Positions 27,208-36,951 are shown, numbered from the stretch's first letter. The stretch: 44,276 nt of DNA from Rhodobiaceae bacterium (GCA_020441905.1 JAGRLG010000067.1:1-44276), one strand, 5' to 3'. Made by a program: numbers and translations. Notes: generated by a model not told the origin, from the sequence alone.

Positions 27208-28038
27208 ATGGCGGCGAAGCGAAGGATCGCGCAAGGCACGCGCTGGATGCAGGCCTTCATGGCGGCGCCATTGGCGGCCGGATTGCTGCTATCGGGGTGC
27301 AATACGGCCAACAAGGCGCAAAGCAGCGGCGACATCACCGGTTCGCTCCAGGACGGCAGCGAGCGCGACAAGGCGCTGCACCAGGCCAGCGCCCATTGGG
27401 CCAACCGGTTCGCCGCCAACCCCAAGGACAAGACGGCGGCAGTCAACCTGTCCCGGGTTCTCAGGGCGCAGGGCAAGAAGTCGCAGGCCGTTATCCTGAT
27501 GCGCCAGGCCATTGTCCACCACCCCAGGGACACCGACATGCAGGCCGAGCTGGGCAAGGCGCTGGCCGATGCCGGACAAAACGCCGAAGCGCAGGCGACG
27601 CTGGAAAAACTGATGGCAAGCCAGCGCGCCGACTGGCAGCTGGTGTCCAGCTACGGCACCGTTCTCGATCAGATGGAAAAACACGGGCAAGCCCGCGAGC
27701 AATATCAAAAAGCGCTCGCGCTGGCCCCCAACGAACCCAGCGTGCTCTCCAATATGGGGCTTTCCTACGCCCTCGACGGCAATCTGCCGGAGGCGGAAAA
27801 GACGCTGCGCCTGGCGGCGGCCCAGCCGCGCGCCGAAACCACCGTTCTGGAAAACCTTGCCCTGGTCCTCGGCCTTCAGGGCAAGTTCGAGGAAGCCGAA
27901 AAGGTGGCGCGCGCGGCGCTGCCGGACAACCAGGTCAGCGGCAATCTGAGCTATCTCAAGCAGATGCTCAGCCAACCGCAGAACTGGGCCAAATTGCAGG
28001 CGCTTGAAGCCAAGAACAAGGCGGCAAAGCACCAATAG
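27208..28038 (+). CDS. tadD: Tad pilus lipoprotein with TPR repeats (TadD)
   Basis: TPR lipoprotein thought to help secretin assembly in Flp/Tad pilus biogenesis. The 276-residue product has a lipobox LLSGC (Cys31) after a basic, hydrophobic signal sequence, and then about four tetratricopeptide repeats (about 60-250), including EQYQKALALAPNEPSVLSNM and GKFEEAEKVARAALP. The ATG at 27208 has AGGAG upstream; an in-frame TTG at 27118 would precede the signal peptide. It is transcribed towards the cpaB-tadC operon from its own promoter, with 170 bp between stops in which nothing is evident. Confidence 0.9.
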   Translation: MAAKRRIAQGTRWMQAFMAAPLAAGLLLSGCNTANKAQSSGDITGSLQDGSERDKALHQASAHWANRFAANPKDKTAAVNLSRVLRAQGKKSQAVILMRQAIVHHPRDTDMQAELGKALADAGQNAEAQATLEKLMASQRADWQLVSSYGTVLDQMEKHGQAREQYQKALALAPNEPSVLSNMGLSYALDGNLPEAEKTLRLAAAQPRAETTVLENLALVLGLQGKFEEAEKVARAALPDNQVSGNLSYLKQMLSQPQNWAKLQALEAKNKAAKHQ

Positions 28039-28208
28039 GGCGACAGGATCGCGAGCGGATATAGCATGGCTGTGCCCCTGGCCCGGCGCCTGGACGCGCA
28101 TCCGGCTTTCGCACTCAAGAAACGCGCATGGCATTTCGCCGCGCCGGGATGGCCCCGCCTCGCCTGACAGAAGCGGATGGGCGCGGGGGGCGATGCCGGG
28201 TCCGGCGG

Positions 28209-29183
28209 CTAGCCCGCCATCATGCGGATGGCGGCCGGGCCGAGGATGACGACAAAGAGCACCGGAAGAAAGAACAGGATCATCGGCACCGTCAGCTTGG
28301 GCGGCAGGCCGGCGGCCTTCTTTTCGGCAGCCTGCATGCGCATGTCGCGGTTTTCCTGGGCCATGACGCGCAGCGCGGTGCCCAGGGGCGTGCCATAGCG
28401 TTCGGACTGGATCAGGCTGGTGACCACCGCCTTGACGCCGGGCAGGCCGGTGCGCTTGCCGAGGTTCTCATAGGCCAGGCGGCGGTCCTGAAGGTAGGAC
28501 AATTCGGCGGTGGTGAGCATCAGTTCCTCAGCCATCTCGATTGACTGAGTGCCGATTTCCTCGGCAACCTTGTTGAACGCAGCCTCGATGGACATGCCGG
28601 ATTCAACGCAGATCAGAAGCAGGTCGAGTGCATCGGGGAACGAGCGCGAAACGGCCTGCTGGCGCTTCTGGATCTTGTTGGCCAGGAACAGGTTCGGCAG
28701 GTAGAAGCCGACATAGGCGCCGCCGACGGAAATGAGCACGCGGACCATGGGCGGGCGGCCGAGATCGTTGACCGCGAACAGATAGGCCAAGGCGACGACG
28801 AAAAGGATCACCGGCATGACGAGGCGGAAGAACAGGAAGGTGACGACCGGCGCCTGGCCGCGATAGCCGGCCATGCGCAACCTTGCGCGGACCTCGTCGG
28901 CGCCGAGCAGCTTTTGCAGATTGAGCTGGTCGACCACGGTCTTCATGTAGCTCTTGGGCGCCTGGCGCAGCCCGGCACTGGCCCGCTGCCCCTTTTCGAG
29001 GCGCTCGCGCTCCTTGGCGCGCAATGCCGCGCGCTCGCTGGACACCAGCTTCATGCGCGTCTCAAGGCGGTCGGTCTGCAACAGCGGCAGGGCCAGCGTC
29101 ATGATGGTGGCAAAGGCGGCGACCGCCACCAGGATCATCATCAGGGTCTGCGGGTTAAAGAACATGCGGAGCAGATCGAACAT
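28209..29183 (-). CDS. tadC: Tad inner-membrane platform protein TadC
   Basis: Polytopic GspF-domain protein that with TadB forms the inner-membrane platform for pilin assembly. The 324 residues start MFDLLRMFFNPQTLMMI, with an N-terminal membrane segment, a cytoplasmic section and two further hydrophobic regions. The T2SSF domain contains SRSFPDALDLLLICVESGMS, IEAAFNKVAEEIG and TSLIQSERYGTPLGTALRVM. Upstream in-frame residues belong to the tadB end and are not used. It is the last gene of the operon, 17 bp after tadB. Confidence 0.93.
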   Translation of the reverse strand: MFDLLRMFFNPQTLMMILVAVAAFATIMTLALPLLQTDRLETRMKLVSSERAALRAKERERLEKGQRASAGLRQAPKSYMKTVVDQLNLQKLLGADEVRARLRMAGYRGQAPVVTFLFFRLVMPVILFVVALAYLFAVNDLGRPPMVRVLISVGGAYVGFYLPNLFLANKIQKRQQAVSRSFPDALDLLLICVESGMSIEAAFNKVAEEIGTQSIEMAEELMLTTAELSYLQDRRLAYENLGKRTGLPGVKAVVTSLIQSERYGTPLGTALRVMAQENRDMRMQAAEKKAAGLPPKLTVPMILFFLPVLFVVILGPAAIRMMAG

Positions 29184-29200
29184 CGTCACATGCCCTTTTT

Positions 29201-30193
29201 CTAGAAGTCGAAATTGATCATCTTGCGCATCACGAGGACGCCAGTGGTCATCCACAGCGCGGACCCGGCCAGCATCATGTGGCCGAGCTGCTCCTGCCAC
29301 AGCAGGGCGATATAGGCCGGCGTGGTGATATAGACGAGCAACATCACGGTCAGCGGCAGGGCGGCGATGATGGCGGCCGATGCCTTGGCTTCCTGGCTCA
29401 TGGCCTGGATCTTGCCGGCCAGGCGCTTGCGGTCGCGCAGCACCTTGGAGAGGTTGGACAGCGCCTCGGCAAGGTTGCCGCCGGCCTGGGACTGGATGGC
29501 GATGACGATGGACAGGAAGTTGACCTCGGCCAGCGGCATGCGTTCATACATGCGCTCCAGGCCCTCGCCGACCGGCAGACCGAAAGCCTGGGCTTCCACC
29601 ACCTCGCGGAACTCCGAGCGCACCGGCTCGGCGGATTCAGAAGCGATGACGCGGATGGTGTCGTTGAGCGGCAGGCCCGCCTTGACGCCGCGCACGATGA
29701 CATCGATGGAATTGGGAAATTCGTCGAGGAACTTCTTTTGCCGGCGCTTGCGCAGGAAGTTCATGACCCAGCGCGGAACCCCGATACCGGCGGCAAAGGC
29801 GCCGGTCAGGGCCACCACCAATTTGCCGGTGGCGAGGAGCAGTATCAGGGCGACTAGAAAACCGAATATCGCACTGGCGATAAAATAGGTGCGCAGGGAA
29901 AAATCGTAGCCGGCCTGGGCAATTATCTGTTTGAGGGTAAGCCGCTTTTTCAGTTTCTTGCGCTTGTCTTCAAGTTCCTTGAGGGATTCCTGAACCTGCT
30001 TCTTCTTGCTGGCCTGGTCGATGGCCTTGCCGCGCTGCGCGCCGGCCGGCGCCTGATGGGCGACAGAATTGAGCCGCTTGGTTCCGCGCCGTTCTCCGGT
30101 GAGGAAAGGGGACAGGAACACATAGCCGACGCCACCGATGGCGATGGCCACCATGGCAAACAGCGCCAGCTGAACCAGCTGCGGACTAAACAC
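29201..30193 (-). CDS. tadB: Tad inner-membrane platform protein TadB
   Basis: Partner of TadC with a GspF domain. The 330-residue form starts at GTG 30193, five codons after an in-frame ATG at 30208; GTG is chosen because GGAGG lies six bases upstream and the protein then begins MFSPQLVQLAL like its homologues. It overlaps the cpaF stop by 8 bp. An N-terminal membrane segment, a charged coiled coil (about 60-90) and the T2SSF domain with FLDEFPNSIDVIVRGVKAGL and IQSQAGGNLAEALSNLSKVL are visible, followed by two C-terminal membrane segments. Confidence 0.92.
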   Translation of the reverse strand: MFSPQLVQLALFAMVAIAIGGVGYVFLSPFLTGERRGTKRLNSVAHQAPAGAQRGKAIDQASKKKQVQESLKELEDKRKKLKKRLTLKQIIAQAGYDFSLRTYFIASAIFGFLVALILLLATGKLVVALTGAFAAGIGVPRWVMNFLRKRRQKKFLDEFPNSIDVIVRGVKAGLPLNDTIRVIASESAEPVRSEFREVVEAQAFGLPVGEGLERMYERMPLAEVNFLSIVIAIQSQAGGNLAEALSNLSKVLRDRKRLAGKIQAMSQEAKASAAIIAALPLTVMLLVYITTPAYIALLWQEQLGHMMLAGSALWMTTGVLVMRKMINFDF

Positions 30194-31709
30194 GGCCGCC
30201 TCCGCCATCGAGCTGGATCACCTCGGCGGCATCGAGCGCGGCGGCGAGGTTCTTCTCTTCGTTGAAGTAGCGCGCGCGCTCCCAGAATACCGGGCGGGCA
30301 ATGCCGGTCGAACGGTGACGGCCGACCACATTGCCGTCGGCATCCTCGCCCTCGATGTCGTAGACGAAGATGTCCTGCATGGTGATGACGTCGCCCTGCA
30401 TGCCGATGACTTCCGAAATCTGGGTGATGCGGCGCGAGCCGTCGCGCAGGCGCGCCGCCTGCACCACCACATCGACCGAAGACACGATCATTTCCTTGAT
30501 GGTCTTGGACGGCAGCGCATAGCCGCCCATGGTGATCATGCCTTCAAGGCGCGACATGGCCTCGCGCGGCGAGTTGGCATGGAGCGTGCCCATGGAGCCG
30601 TCATGACCGGTATTCATGGCCTGAAGGAGGTCGAATGCCTCCGGTCCGCGCACTTCGCCGACGATGATGCGCTCCGGGCGCATGCGCAGGCAGTTCTTGA
30701 CCAGATCGCGCATGGTGATCTCGCCTTCGCCCTCAAGATTCGGCGGCCTGGTTTCAAGGCGCACGACATGGGGCTGCTGCAACTGGAGTTCGGCCGAATC
30801 CTCGCAGGTGATGATGCGCTCGGCGGATTCGATGAAGGCGGTCAGGCAGTTCAGCAGTGTCGTCTTGCCCGAACCGGTGCCGCCGGAAATGATGACGTTG
30901 CAGCGCACCCGGCCGATGATCTGGAGGATGCGCGCGCCTTCCGGCGTGATCGAGCCGTATTTGACCAGCTGCTCGAGGGTCAGCTTGTCCTTCTTGAATT
31001 TGCGGATCGTCAGGGCCGGGCCGTCGATGGCCAGTGGCGGCGCGATGACGTTGACGCGGCTGCCGTCGGGAAGGCGCGCGTCGCAGATCGGGCTGGCCTC
31101 GTCGACACGGCGGCCGACCTGGCTGACGATGCGCTGGCAGATATTCATGAGCTGGGAGTTGTCGCGGAAACGAACCCCGGTGCGCTGCACCTTGCCGTTG
31201 ACTTCGATATAGGTGGTGTCCGCGCCATTGACCATGATGTCGGCGATTTCGTCGCGGGCGAGCAGCGGTTCGAGCGGGCCGTAGCCGAGCACGTCGTTGC
31301 AGATGTCCTCGAGCAGTTCCTCCTGCTCGGCGATGGACATGACGACATTCTTGATCGCTATGATTTCGTTGACGATATCGCGGATTTCCTCGCGCGCGCT
31401 CTCGATGTCGAGCTTGGCGAGCTGCGCCAGATCGATGGTATCGATAAGGGCCGAGAAGATCGTCGTCTTGATGTCGTAATAGTCTTCCGACTTGCGCGCC
31501 GGCTCGGCCGGGGCCGCCGGCTTCTTGATACCCGGCGCCGGCGCGGCGGCAGCCGGCTTGCCCGCGGGCGCCTGCGGCGATTTCGGCGCCGCGGCGGATG
31601 CCGCGGCAGCTGGCGGCGGCGCCTGCAAGGCTTTGTCCGGCGACTTCGTGGGCACCGGCGGGGCCTTCACCCCACCAAACGAATCATTTGTTCCGCGTTT
31701 ACCGAACAT
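30186..31709 (-). CDS. cpaF: Tad pilus assembly ATPase CpaF/TadA
   Basis: Secretion ATPase that powers Flp pilus extension. The 507-residue protein has an Ala/Pro-rich N-terminal tail (about 15-70), a helical region (80-140) with YGPLEPLLARDEIADIMVNG, and the ATPase core with Walker A GGTGSGKT (276-283), the Asp box near RIITCEDSAELQL, Walker B region RPERIIVGEVRGPEA and the His box GTLHANSPREAMSRLEGM. All motifs are intact. It lies 11 bp after cpaE and overlaps tadB. Confidence 0.96.
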   Translation of the reverse strand: MFGKRGTNDSFGGVKAPPVPTKSPDKALQAPPPAAAASAAAPKSPQAPAGKPAAAAPAPGIKKPAAPAEPARKSEDYYDIKTTIFSALIDTIDLAQLAKLDIESAREEIRDIVNEIIAIKNVVMSIAEQEELLEDICNDVLGYGPLEPLLARDEIADIMVNGADTTYIEVNGKVQRTGVRFRDNSQLMNICQRIVSQVGRRVDEASPICDARLPDGSRVNVIAPPLAIDGPALTIRKFKKDKLTLEQLVKYGSITPEGARILQIIGRVRCNVIISGGTGSGKTTLLNCLTAFIESAERIITCEDSAELQLQQPHVVRLETRPPNLEGEGEITMRDLVKNCLRMRPERIIVGEVRGPEAFDLLQAMNTGHDGSMGTLHANSPREAMSRLEGMITMGGYALPSKTIKEMIVSSVDVVVQAARLRDGSRRITQISEVIGMQGDVITMQDIFVYDIEGEDADGNVVGRHRSTGIARPVFWERARYFNEEKNLAAALDAAEVIQLDGGGGRV

Positions 31710-31720
31710 GGGACCTGACT

Positions 31721-33019
31721 TCAGCTTTTCTTCCTGCTTCCCAACCTTGCCATCAGCGGGGCGAGCAAGGACCGGCGCTTGTCGCTGGGTTCGCTGCGGC
31801 CGGTCAGGGCCTTGGCGATTTCGGCGAAAGCTTCGAGCGGCTTGGCGTTGGCGGCCATTTCCTGGATCATCTGGCCATTGTTGGCGGCGGTGCCGAACAG
31901 GGCCGGATCGAAGGCGATGATCGCCGCCGGTTCGCAGTTGAGCGCCTCGGCGAAATCCTTGGGCGATATTTCGGGCCGCTTTGGAACGCCGACACGGTTG
32001 AGGACAAGGCGGGGCGGGCGATCATTGGGCCGGCCCTGGCGGACGATTTCGAAAATATTCTTGGCATTGCGCAAATTGGCGAGGTCCGGCTCGGCCGTGA
32101 TGACGATTTCATCAGCGTCAAGCAGGATGTGCTTGACCCAGCCATTCCACATATGCGGCAGATCCAGAATGACGGCGGGAACGTTGGCGCGCACGACATC
32201 GAGCACCCGGTCATAGGCGTCGGGTTCCAGATCGTAGTCGCGGCCCAGATTTCCGGGCGCCGAAAACAGGGAGAGATTATCGGTGCATTTGGCCAGCAGG
32301 CGGTCGAGCAGCACGTCGTCGAGGCGGTCGGGGGCATAGACGGCCTCGGCAATGCCCTGCATCGGATCCTGGTTGAAATCCAGGGCGGCGGTGCCAAAGG
32401 GCAGATCGAGATCGGCGATAATGGCATCGGTGCCAAGATTATTGGCAATCATCCATGCCGAATTATGGGCAACGGTACTCGACCCCGAGCCGCCCTTGGC
32501 GCCGACAAAGGCAAGGACCCGGCCCAGCGGCTCGGCCTGGGGATCGCCATAAAGACCGGCGATGGATTGCAGAACCTGTTTGGTCGACAGCGGCGCGACG
32601 AGATATTCGCTCACCCCCCGGCGCACCAGTTCGCGATAAAGCAGGACGTCGTTGACGTGACCGATGACAAGCACCTTGGTGCCGGAATCGCAGACCTCGG
32701 CGAGGCGGGCGAGATTTTCCAGGATGGAGTCGGGGCCGCCGATCAGTTCGACAATGATCAGATTCGGCGACGGCGCTTCGCGATAGAAGGAAATGGCGCC
32801 ATCGATCCCGCTGCTCTGGATATTGGTGTGGGCCCGCGCCATGCGCCGGTCCTCGGCCGCGACCTGGAGCATCTTTGCCGTGTCGGCAGTCTCGCAAAAG
32901 GCCTGGATCGATACCCGCGGAACCGGCGGGATAAAGGTTTCCGCTTCGTCTTCGGCGCCAATCTGCTCGATGTCGTCGACGTCGAACCTCGGCTCAATCT
33001 GCATGGCGTGATCGCTCAT
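31721..33019 (-). CDS. cpaE: Tad pilus localisation ATPase CpaE/TadZ
   Basis: ParA/MinD-related protein that places the pilus machine at the pole in Caulobacter. The 432 residues contain an atypical receiver-like domain (about 35-160; SGTKVLVIGHVNDVLLYREL) and a P-loop domain from 168 with GAKGGSGSSTVAHNSAW. The first Lys of the deviant Walker A (175) is present but the second is replaced by Ser, as is common in CpaE. LSLFSAPGNLGRDYDLEPD and VILDLPHMWNGWVKH are family-like. It overlaps cpaD by 4 bp. Confidence 0.93.
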   Translation of the reverse strand: MSDHAMQIEPRFDVDDIEQIGAEDEAETFIPPVPRVSIQAFCETADTAKMLQVAAEDRRMARAHTNIQSSGIDGAISFYREAPSPNLIIVELIGGPDSILENLARLAEVCDSGTKVLVIGHVNDVLLYRELVRRGVSEYLVAPLSTKQVLQSIAGLYGDPQAEPLGRVLAFVGAKGGSGSSTVAHNSAWMIANNLGTDAIIADLDLPFGTAALDFNQDPMQGIAEAVYAPDRLDDVLLDRLLAKCTDNLSLFSAPGNLGRDYDLEPDAYDRVLDVVRANVPAVILDLPHMWNGWVKHILLDADEIVITAEPDLANLRNAKNIFEIVRQGRPNDRPPRLVLNRVGVPKRPEISPKDFAEALNCEPAAIIAFDPALFGTAANNGQMIQEMAANAKPLEAFAEIAKALTGRSEPSDKRRSLLAPLMARLGSRKKS

Positions 33020-33762
33020 TGTCCAACCTTGCTCGCTGTGCCCTTGCTCTCATCCTCGACCTTGGTCGCGGTGGGTTCGCCCTGGATATATTTGTCGCGC
33101 ACAGTCTGGCGGCGCTCGGAGGACGCCGGATCCATGCCGCGCGGCGTTTCCAGATCGCGCGGGTTCGACACCATGGCGGCCAGATTGCGCTGCGAGGAGC
33201 ACCCGTAATTCGGATAGGGGTTGTTGCCGTAATTGGCGGCGACATTCACCGACCAGTCGCCGCATTCCGCGCTCTGCGCCTTGACGCCCTGATAGGCGAG
33301 GATGACAGGGGGATAGACGCCGCGCCCGCGGCCGCCGGAATAGGGGCTGAACTTGAGGGCACCCTGGGAAACATCGACCTCGGCCATGATGCGGCGGATT
33401 TCCTCCACGGCACTCAGCGCCGCGGTTTCATTGCGGGTGCCGCTGGGAGTCCGGATGACCAGCGGGCCGCTGGCATCGGCGCGATAGGAGCGCAGGAAGC
33501 TCGCCACCTCGGCGCGCTGGCCGGCGGTCAGGGCATAGCTGCCCGGAGCCACCGGAAGCTCCATGGTGACCGGTTCTTCGGCAAGCACGATCGGATAGCG
33601 CTGTTCCACCGACATGTCGCGCGGCGAATAGCTGACGCGCTCGGTCTTGTCGCAGGCGGCAAGAGCCGTCGCCGCCAACAAGCTGAAAAGAAGGCCTGGC
33701 ATGCTGACGATCCGGGCCTTTTCACCCGCGGCGGTGCTGCCATTCGTGCCCAACTTAGCCAT
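33016..33762 (-). CDS. cpaD: Tad pilus lipoprotein CpaD
   Basis: Outer-membrane-associated lipoprotein needed for secretin function in the Tad system. The 248-residue product has a late signal sequence with lipobox LAAC (Cys37) and the CpaD core: QRYPIVLAEEPVTMELPV, an OmpA-like stretch, and the Cys-containing CGDWSVNVAANYGNNPYPNY followed by GCSSQRNLAAMVSNPRDLET, which is a CpaD signature. AAGGA precedes the ATG. A shorter start at Met21 would also keep the lipobox. It overlaps cpaE by 4 bp and follows cpaC by 26 bp. Confidence 0.92.
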   Translation of the reverse strand: MAKLGTNGSTAAGEKARIVSMPGLLFSLLAATALAACDKTERVSYSPRDMSVEQRYPIVLAEEPVTMELPVAPGSYALTAGQRAEVASFLRSYRADASGPLVIRTPSGTRNETAALSAVEEIRRIMAEVDVSQGALKFSPYSGGRGRGVYPPVILAYQGVKAQSAECGDWSVNVAANYGNNPYPNYGCSSQRNLAAMVSNPRDLETPRGMDPASSERRQTVRDKYIQGEPTATKVEDESKGTASKVGQ

Positions 33763-33788
33763 AACCGGAAATCCTTGTCTGTTAAGAC

Positions 33789-35267
33789 CTACTTGATGAT
33801 GAAGCCGTAACGGCCGCTATAGTCGCCGGCGGGCGCATTGCCGCGCACTCCATAGAGCTCGTTGAGGCGGCCCATCAGATTGGTGGTGTGATCGCTCGGA
33901 GTCTTGAAGTTGTCGGTCGGCAGGGCGAGCTTGTTGCGCGCCGCAGGCTCTACGGTGTAGGGCGTCACGATGACGACGAGTTCGGTTTCGTCGTTCTGGA
34001 AGTCGCGGCTGCGGAACAGGGCGCCGAGCACCGGCATGTCCTTGGCGCCGGGCACGCCGTTGATGTTGTGCTTGGTGCTTTCCTGAAGCAGGCCGGCCAT
34101 GACCAGCGACCCGCCGCTCGGCAGTTCGACCGTGGTTTCGGCGCGGCGAACCTTGAGGCCGGGAATGGTCAGGCTGGCATTGGCATTGCCGAAGTTGAGG
34201 CCGAAGGCACCATCGGTGGTGATTTCGCTGACCTCGGTCTTGATCCGCAGGCTGATGCGCCCTTCCGAAAGCACCACCGGGGTGAAGGCCAGGCCGACAC
34301 CAAAAGGCTTGAATTCGATGGTGATGTCGCCGCCATCGGCGGCCACGGGAATCGGAAATTCGCCGCCAGCGAGGAAGCTCGCCGATTCGCCGGAAATCGC
34401 CGTCAAGGTCGGCTCGGCCAGGGTCCTCAGGACGCCGTTCTCCTCCATCATGCGGATGACACCGGTGATCGAGGTATCGCCCTTCTGGTAGGTGGCAGAC
34501 GCCCCGGAAGCCGACAAGGCCTGGCCGGCGACGGAGAACGGGTTGGCCGAAATGACCCGGAAAGCGGTTTCCGCGGTCTGGTTGATGGCGGCATCGACAT
34601 CGACACCGAGTTGCTTGGCGGCATTGCGCTGTATCTCGGCCACCGTGACTTTGAGGTAGATCTGGTCCTTGCCCTGGACCGCGATCATGTTGAGGACTTT
34701 TTTGGCATCCCCGGCGAAGCGCCCGGCGATGTCGGTGGCGCGGGCGGCATCGGCCGGGCTTTGGGCGCTGCCGCTCAGGACCACGTTCTCGTTGATGGCT
34801 TCGGCTCTGATATTGGAGCCGGGGATAAGGCGGGCGAACATATCGTGGAGGGCCGAGACATCCTGCTCGACCACCAGTTCCAGGCCCACGATCTGACGTC
34901 CCTGATCGTCGAAGAAGAAGATGTTGGTCTGGCCGACTTCCATGCCGATGACATAGGCGCGGCGCGGCGTGCGCATGACCGCATCGGCCTTTTTGGGGCT
35001 CGACACCAGCACGTCCTTGGCGGCGCGCGGCAGATCGACAACCAGCGACTTGTTGAGGCCGAGGCGAACGATCTGGGGGCTGGTATCCAGGCTCTGATCG
35101 GCGAGAATTTCGATATGGCGGTTGCCGATATCGGCGGCATGGCCGGTCGTCGCCGGAAGAGAGGCAAAAAGGATCGCCACGGCACCCGACATCAGGGCGG
35201 CGACGAAGCATGAGCGGCCGGCCTCTTTTCGCGCCAACTCGGCAATGGCTGAGATAATCCCGAACAT
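33789..35267 (-). CDS. cpaC: Tad pilus secretin CpaC/RcpA
   Basis: Outer-membrane secretin through which the Flp pilus exits. The 492-residue protein has a signal peptide (about 1-45, ending TTGHAA), an N-terminal pilus domain with RLGLNKSLVVDLPRAAKDVL, a BON-like segment (about 150-200) and the secretin core with GVIRMMEENGVLRTLAEPTL, SFLAGGEFPIPVA and the terminal block VPGAKDMPVLGALFRSRDF. The end DYSGRYGFIIK is typical of alphaproteobacterial CpaC. AAGGGG lies upstream of the ATG, 25 bp after cpaB. Confidence 0.95.
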   Translation of the reverse strand: MFGIISAIAELARKEAGRSCFVAALMSGAVAILFASLPATTGHAADIGNRHIEILADQSLDTSPQIVRLGLNKSLVVDLPRAAKDVLVSSPKKADAVMRTPRRAYVIGMEVGQTNIFFFDDQGRQIVGLELVVEQDVSALHDMFARLIPGSNIRAEAINENVVLSGSAQSPADAARATDIAGRFAGDAKKVLNMIAVQGKDQIYLKVTVAEIQRNAAKQLGVDVDAAINQTAETAFRVISANPFSVAGQALSASGASATYQKGDTSITGVIRMMEENGVLRTLAEPTLTAISGESASFLAGGEFPIPVAADGGDITIEFKPFGVGLAFTPVVLSEGRISLRIKTEVSEITTDGAFGLNFGNANASLTIPGLKVRRAETTVELPSGGSLVMAGLLQESTKHNINGVPGAKDMPVLGALFRSRDFQNDETELVVIVTPYTVEPAARNKLALPTDNFKTPSDHTTNLMGRLNELYGVRGNAPAGDYSGRYGFIIK

Positions 35268-35292
35268 AGACTTGTTCCCCTTGCGCCGCGCC

Positions 35293-36084
35293 TCAGCGAG
35301 ACGTCATAACCTGAGAAGCCACCCCGAATTTGACGACCTTGATGCTGCCGGAGCGATATACCCGGTCGTCCTCGCTGCCGGGCGCGGCATCGGCCAGGCT
35401 GCGCAGCGCCAGGGACATCTCCCCCATCTGCTCGGCCAAAGTCAGGACTTCGGCCTGCTCGGGGGCGAGTTCCAGCGTCGCCGTCTTGCCGACGACGACC
35501 TGGCGGCCGTCTTCTTCCTTGACGGTCTGGTCAATCGCCAGGACGCGCACATTGGCGAGAATGGTCTCGCTATTGAATGTTTCGCTGCCGCCGATCGACT
35601 CGTTCTTTTCCTTCTTGGTCAAAATGACGTCGACCCGGTCATTGGGCAGGATGAAGCCGCCGGCGCCGGTTTCGGGCGAGATCTTGGTCGACACCGCGCG
35701 CATGCCGCGGGGCAGGATAGCGGACATGAAGCCACCCTCGCCGGCCTGGACAAGCTTGTTCATATTGACCGGTTCGCCGCCAAGGACCGGCATGCGGGCG
35801 ATGGCGCCGACAGCCTTGGACAGGCCGTCGGGCGTCTTGCCCTGGGTTATGAAATGCGGCGACAGCGAACTGGCGGGCCAGTCCTGCCAGCTCAGATCGC
35901 CGGCAACGACCTTGGCGCCCAGCGAAATGTCCTTGGAGGCGACCAGAACCTTTTCGGTTTTGAGCTTGGGTCCGGCATCGGCGACGGGAGCCGGCGCGCC
36001 CGGTATGACCGATTTCGCCAGCATGGCGGCACCGCCGGCTGCTCCCAAGGCAACGAACAGAACCACGATTCGCGCTGATTTCAT
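35293..36084 (-). CDS. cpaB: Tad pilus assembly protein CpaB/RcpC
   Basis: Periplasmic, membrane-anchored protein that works with the CpaC secretin. The 263-residue product starts MKSARIVVLFVALGAAGGAA (membrane anchor or signal), followed by a SAF domain (KVLVASKDISLGAKVVAGDL) and the RcpC-type region with MRAVSTKISPETGAGGFILP and NDRVDVILTKKEKN. The ATG at 36084 has GAGG upstream; longer in-frame starts cover the promoter. It is the first gene of the seven-gene operon cpaB to tadC. Confidence 0.94.
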   Translation of the reverse strand: MKSARIVVLFVALGAAGGAAMLAKSVIPGAPAPVADAGPKLKTEKVLVASKDISLGAKVVAGDLSWQDWPASSLSPHFITQGKTPDGLSKAVGAIARMPVLGGEPVNMNKLVQAGEGGFMSAILPRGMRAVSTKISPETGAGGFILPNDRVDVILTKKEKNESIGGSETFNSETILANVRVLAIDQTVKEEDGRQVVVGKTATLELAPEQAEVLTLAEQMGEMSLALRSLADAAPGSEDDRVYRSGSIKVVKFGVASQVMTSR

Positions 36085-36149
36085 GGCGCCAGACCTCACT
36101 TTTTCACACAATTCGACTTCAACTTGCCCGCAGTATGAATTCGTAATCG

Positions 36150-36164
36150 TCAATTCATGGTTAA
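36150..36164 (-). promoter_or_regulatory. CtrA-like motif upstream of cpaB
   Basis: On the minus strand TTAACCATGAATTGA matches TTAA-N7-TTAA with one mismatch and carries the extended TTAACC often seen in CtrA sites. It ends 66 bp before the cpaB start. An inverted repeat ATGAATT-N10-AATTCAT (36135-36158) overlaps it. The rest of the cpaA-cpaB gap shows nothing more. Confidence 0.48.
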
Positions 36165-36316
36165 TGTTCGGTATCCAATTTAAGTTATCGCGCAGTGAAT
36201 CCCGGAAGCGGACAGTTGATACGCAGGAAACGCCAATGCGGCACGGACGCATGGCGCGATCGGGCGGCAGGAACCGCTACCGAATTATTGCCGGAAATTG
36301 GGTCCTGCGACCGCGA

Positions 36317-36820
36317 TCAGGCGGCCAGCGCCATCCAGTGGGTGTGGGGATAGATCGCCAGCGCGCCGGCGGCGATGGCCAGTCCATAGGGCGTTCCCTC
36401 GCCCTGGGTGTGGAGGCGGACAATCCAGGGCATACGGGAGAGCCCGGCCGGCAGGGGAATTCTGCGCACTGCCAGCAGCGCCATGGCCAGGCCGCCGCCG
36501 AAAAGAGCCGTCATCAGGATAAAGGGCAGAAGATCGGCCCAGCCGAACCACAACGCAACCGACGCCAGCAGCTTGGCGTCGCCGCCGCCAACATAGCCGA
36601 AGGAATACAGGCAGAAGCAGAGGGCCAGCATGCCGAAGCCGGTCGCCACATGAACCCCCAGCAGCGCGAGGGGCATCGCGGTAGCAATGGCCAGAACGGC
36701 GAAACCGGCCACCAGGCCAAGCGAGACGCGGTTGGGAATGGTCATGGTCAGAAGGTCGGTCGCCGCGGCATATGCCAGCAGACCGGGAAATATGATGAGA
36801 ACGAGGGCCTCGACAATCAT
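36317..36820 (-). CDS. cpaA: Tad prepilin peptidase CpaA/TadV
   Basis: Type IV prepilin aspartyl peptidase that removes leaders from Flp and the TadE-type pseudopilins. The 167 residues start MIVEALVLIIFPGLLAYAAA after GGGAGGGAG and form about five or six membrane segments. The two catalytic Asp are predicted in AATDLLTMTIPNR and in the GxGD-type motif YVGGGDAKLLASV. The methyltransferase domain of larger PilD enzymes is absent, as expected for TadV. It lies downstream of flp beyond the flp terminator, so its expression may depend on read-through. Confidence 0.93.
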   Translation of the reverse strand: MIVEALVLIIFPGLLAYAAATDLLTMTIPNRVSLGLVAGFAVLAIATAMPLALLGVHVATGFGMLALCFCLYSFGYVGGGDAKLLASVALWFGWADLLPFILMTALFGGGLAMALLAVRRIPLPAGLSRMPWIVRLHTQGEGTPYGLAIAAGALAIYPHTHWMALAA

Positions 36821-36951
36821 GGACTTGCTCCCTCCCCGCGCCGGCGGACCTGCAAACCGGCTTTGCCGGCACGAACCGCGCCGCCCCGGCCAAAACCGGC
36901 GCGGCACTTCGGCAAGACTAGGCCAGGAAGTCTAAAAGTCTGGTAAAGCCA

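Noticed and set aside
26980..27234. Possible 84-residue minus-strand protein with LLACTLLAYTLL
   Set aside because: The hydrophobic part is only the translation of the 15-bp repeat, and it overlaps the tadD start and promoter.
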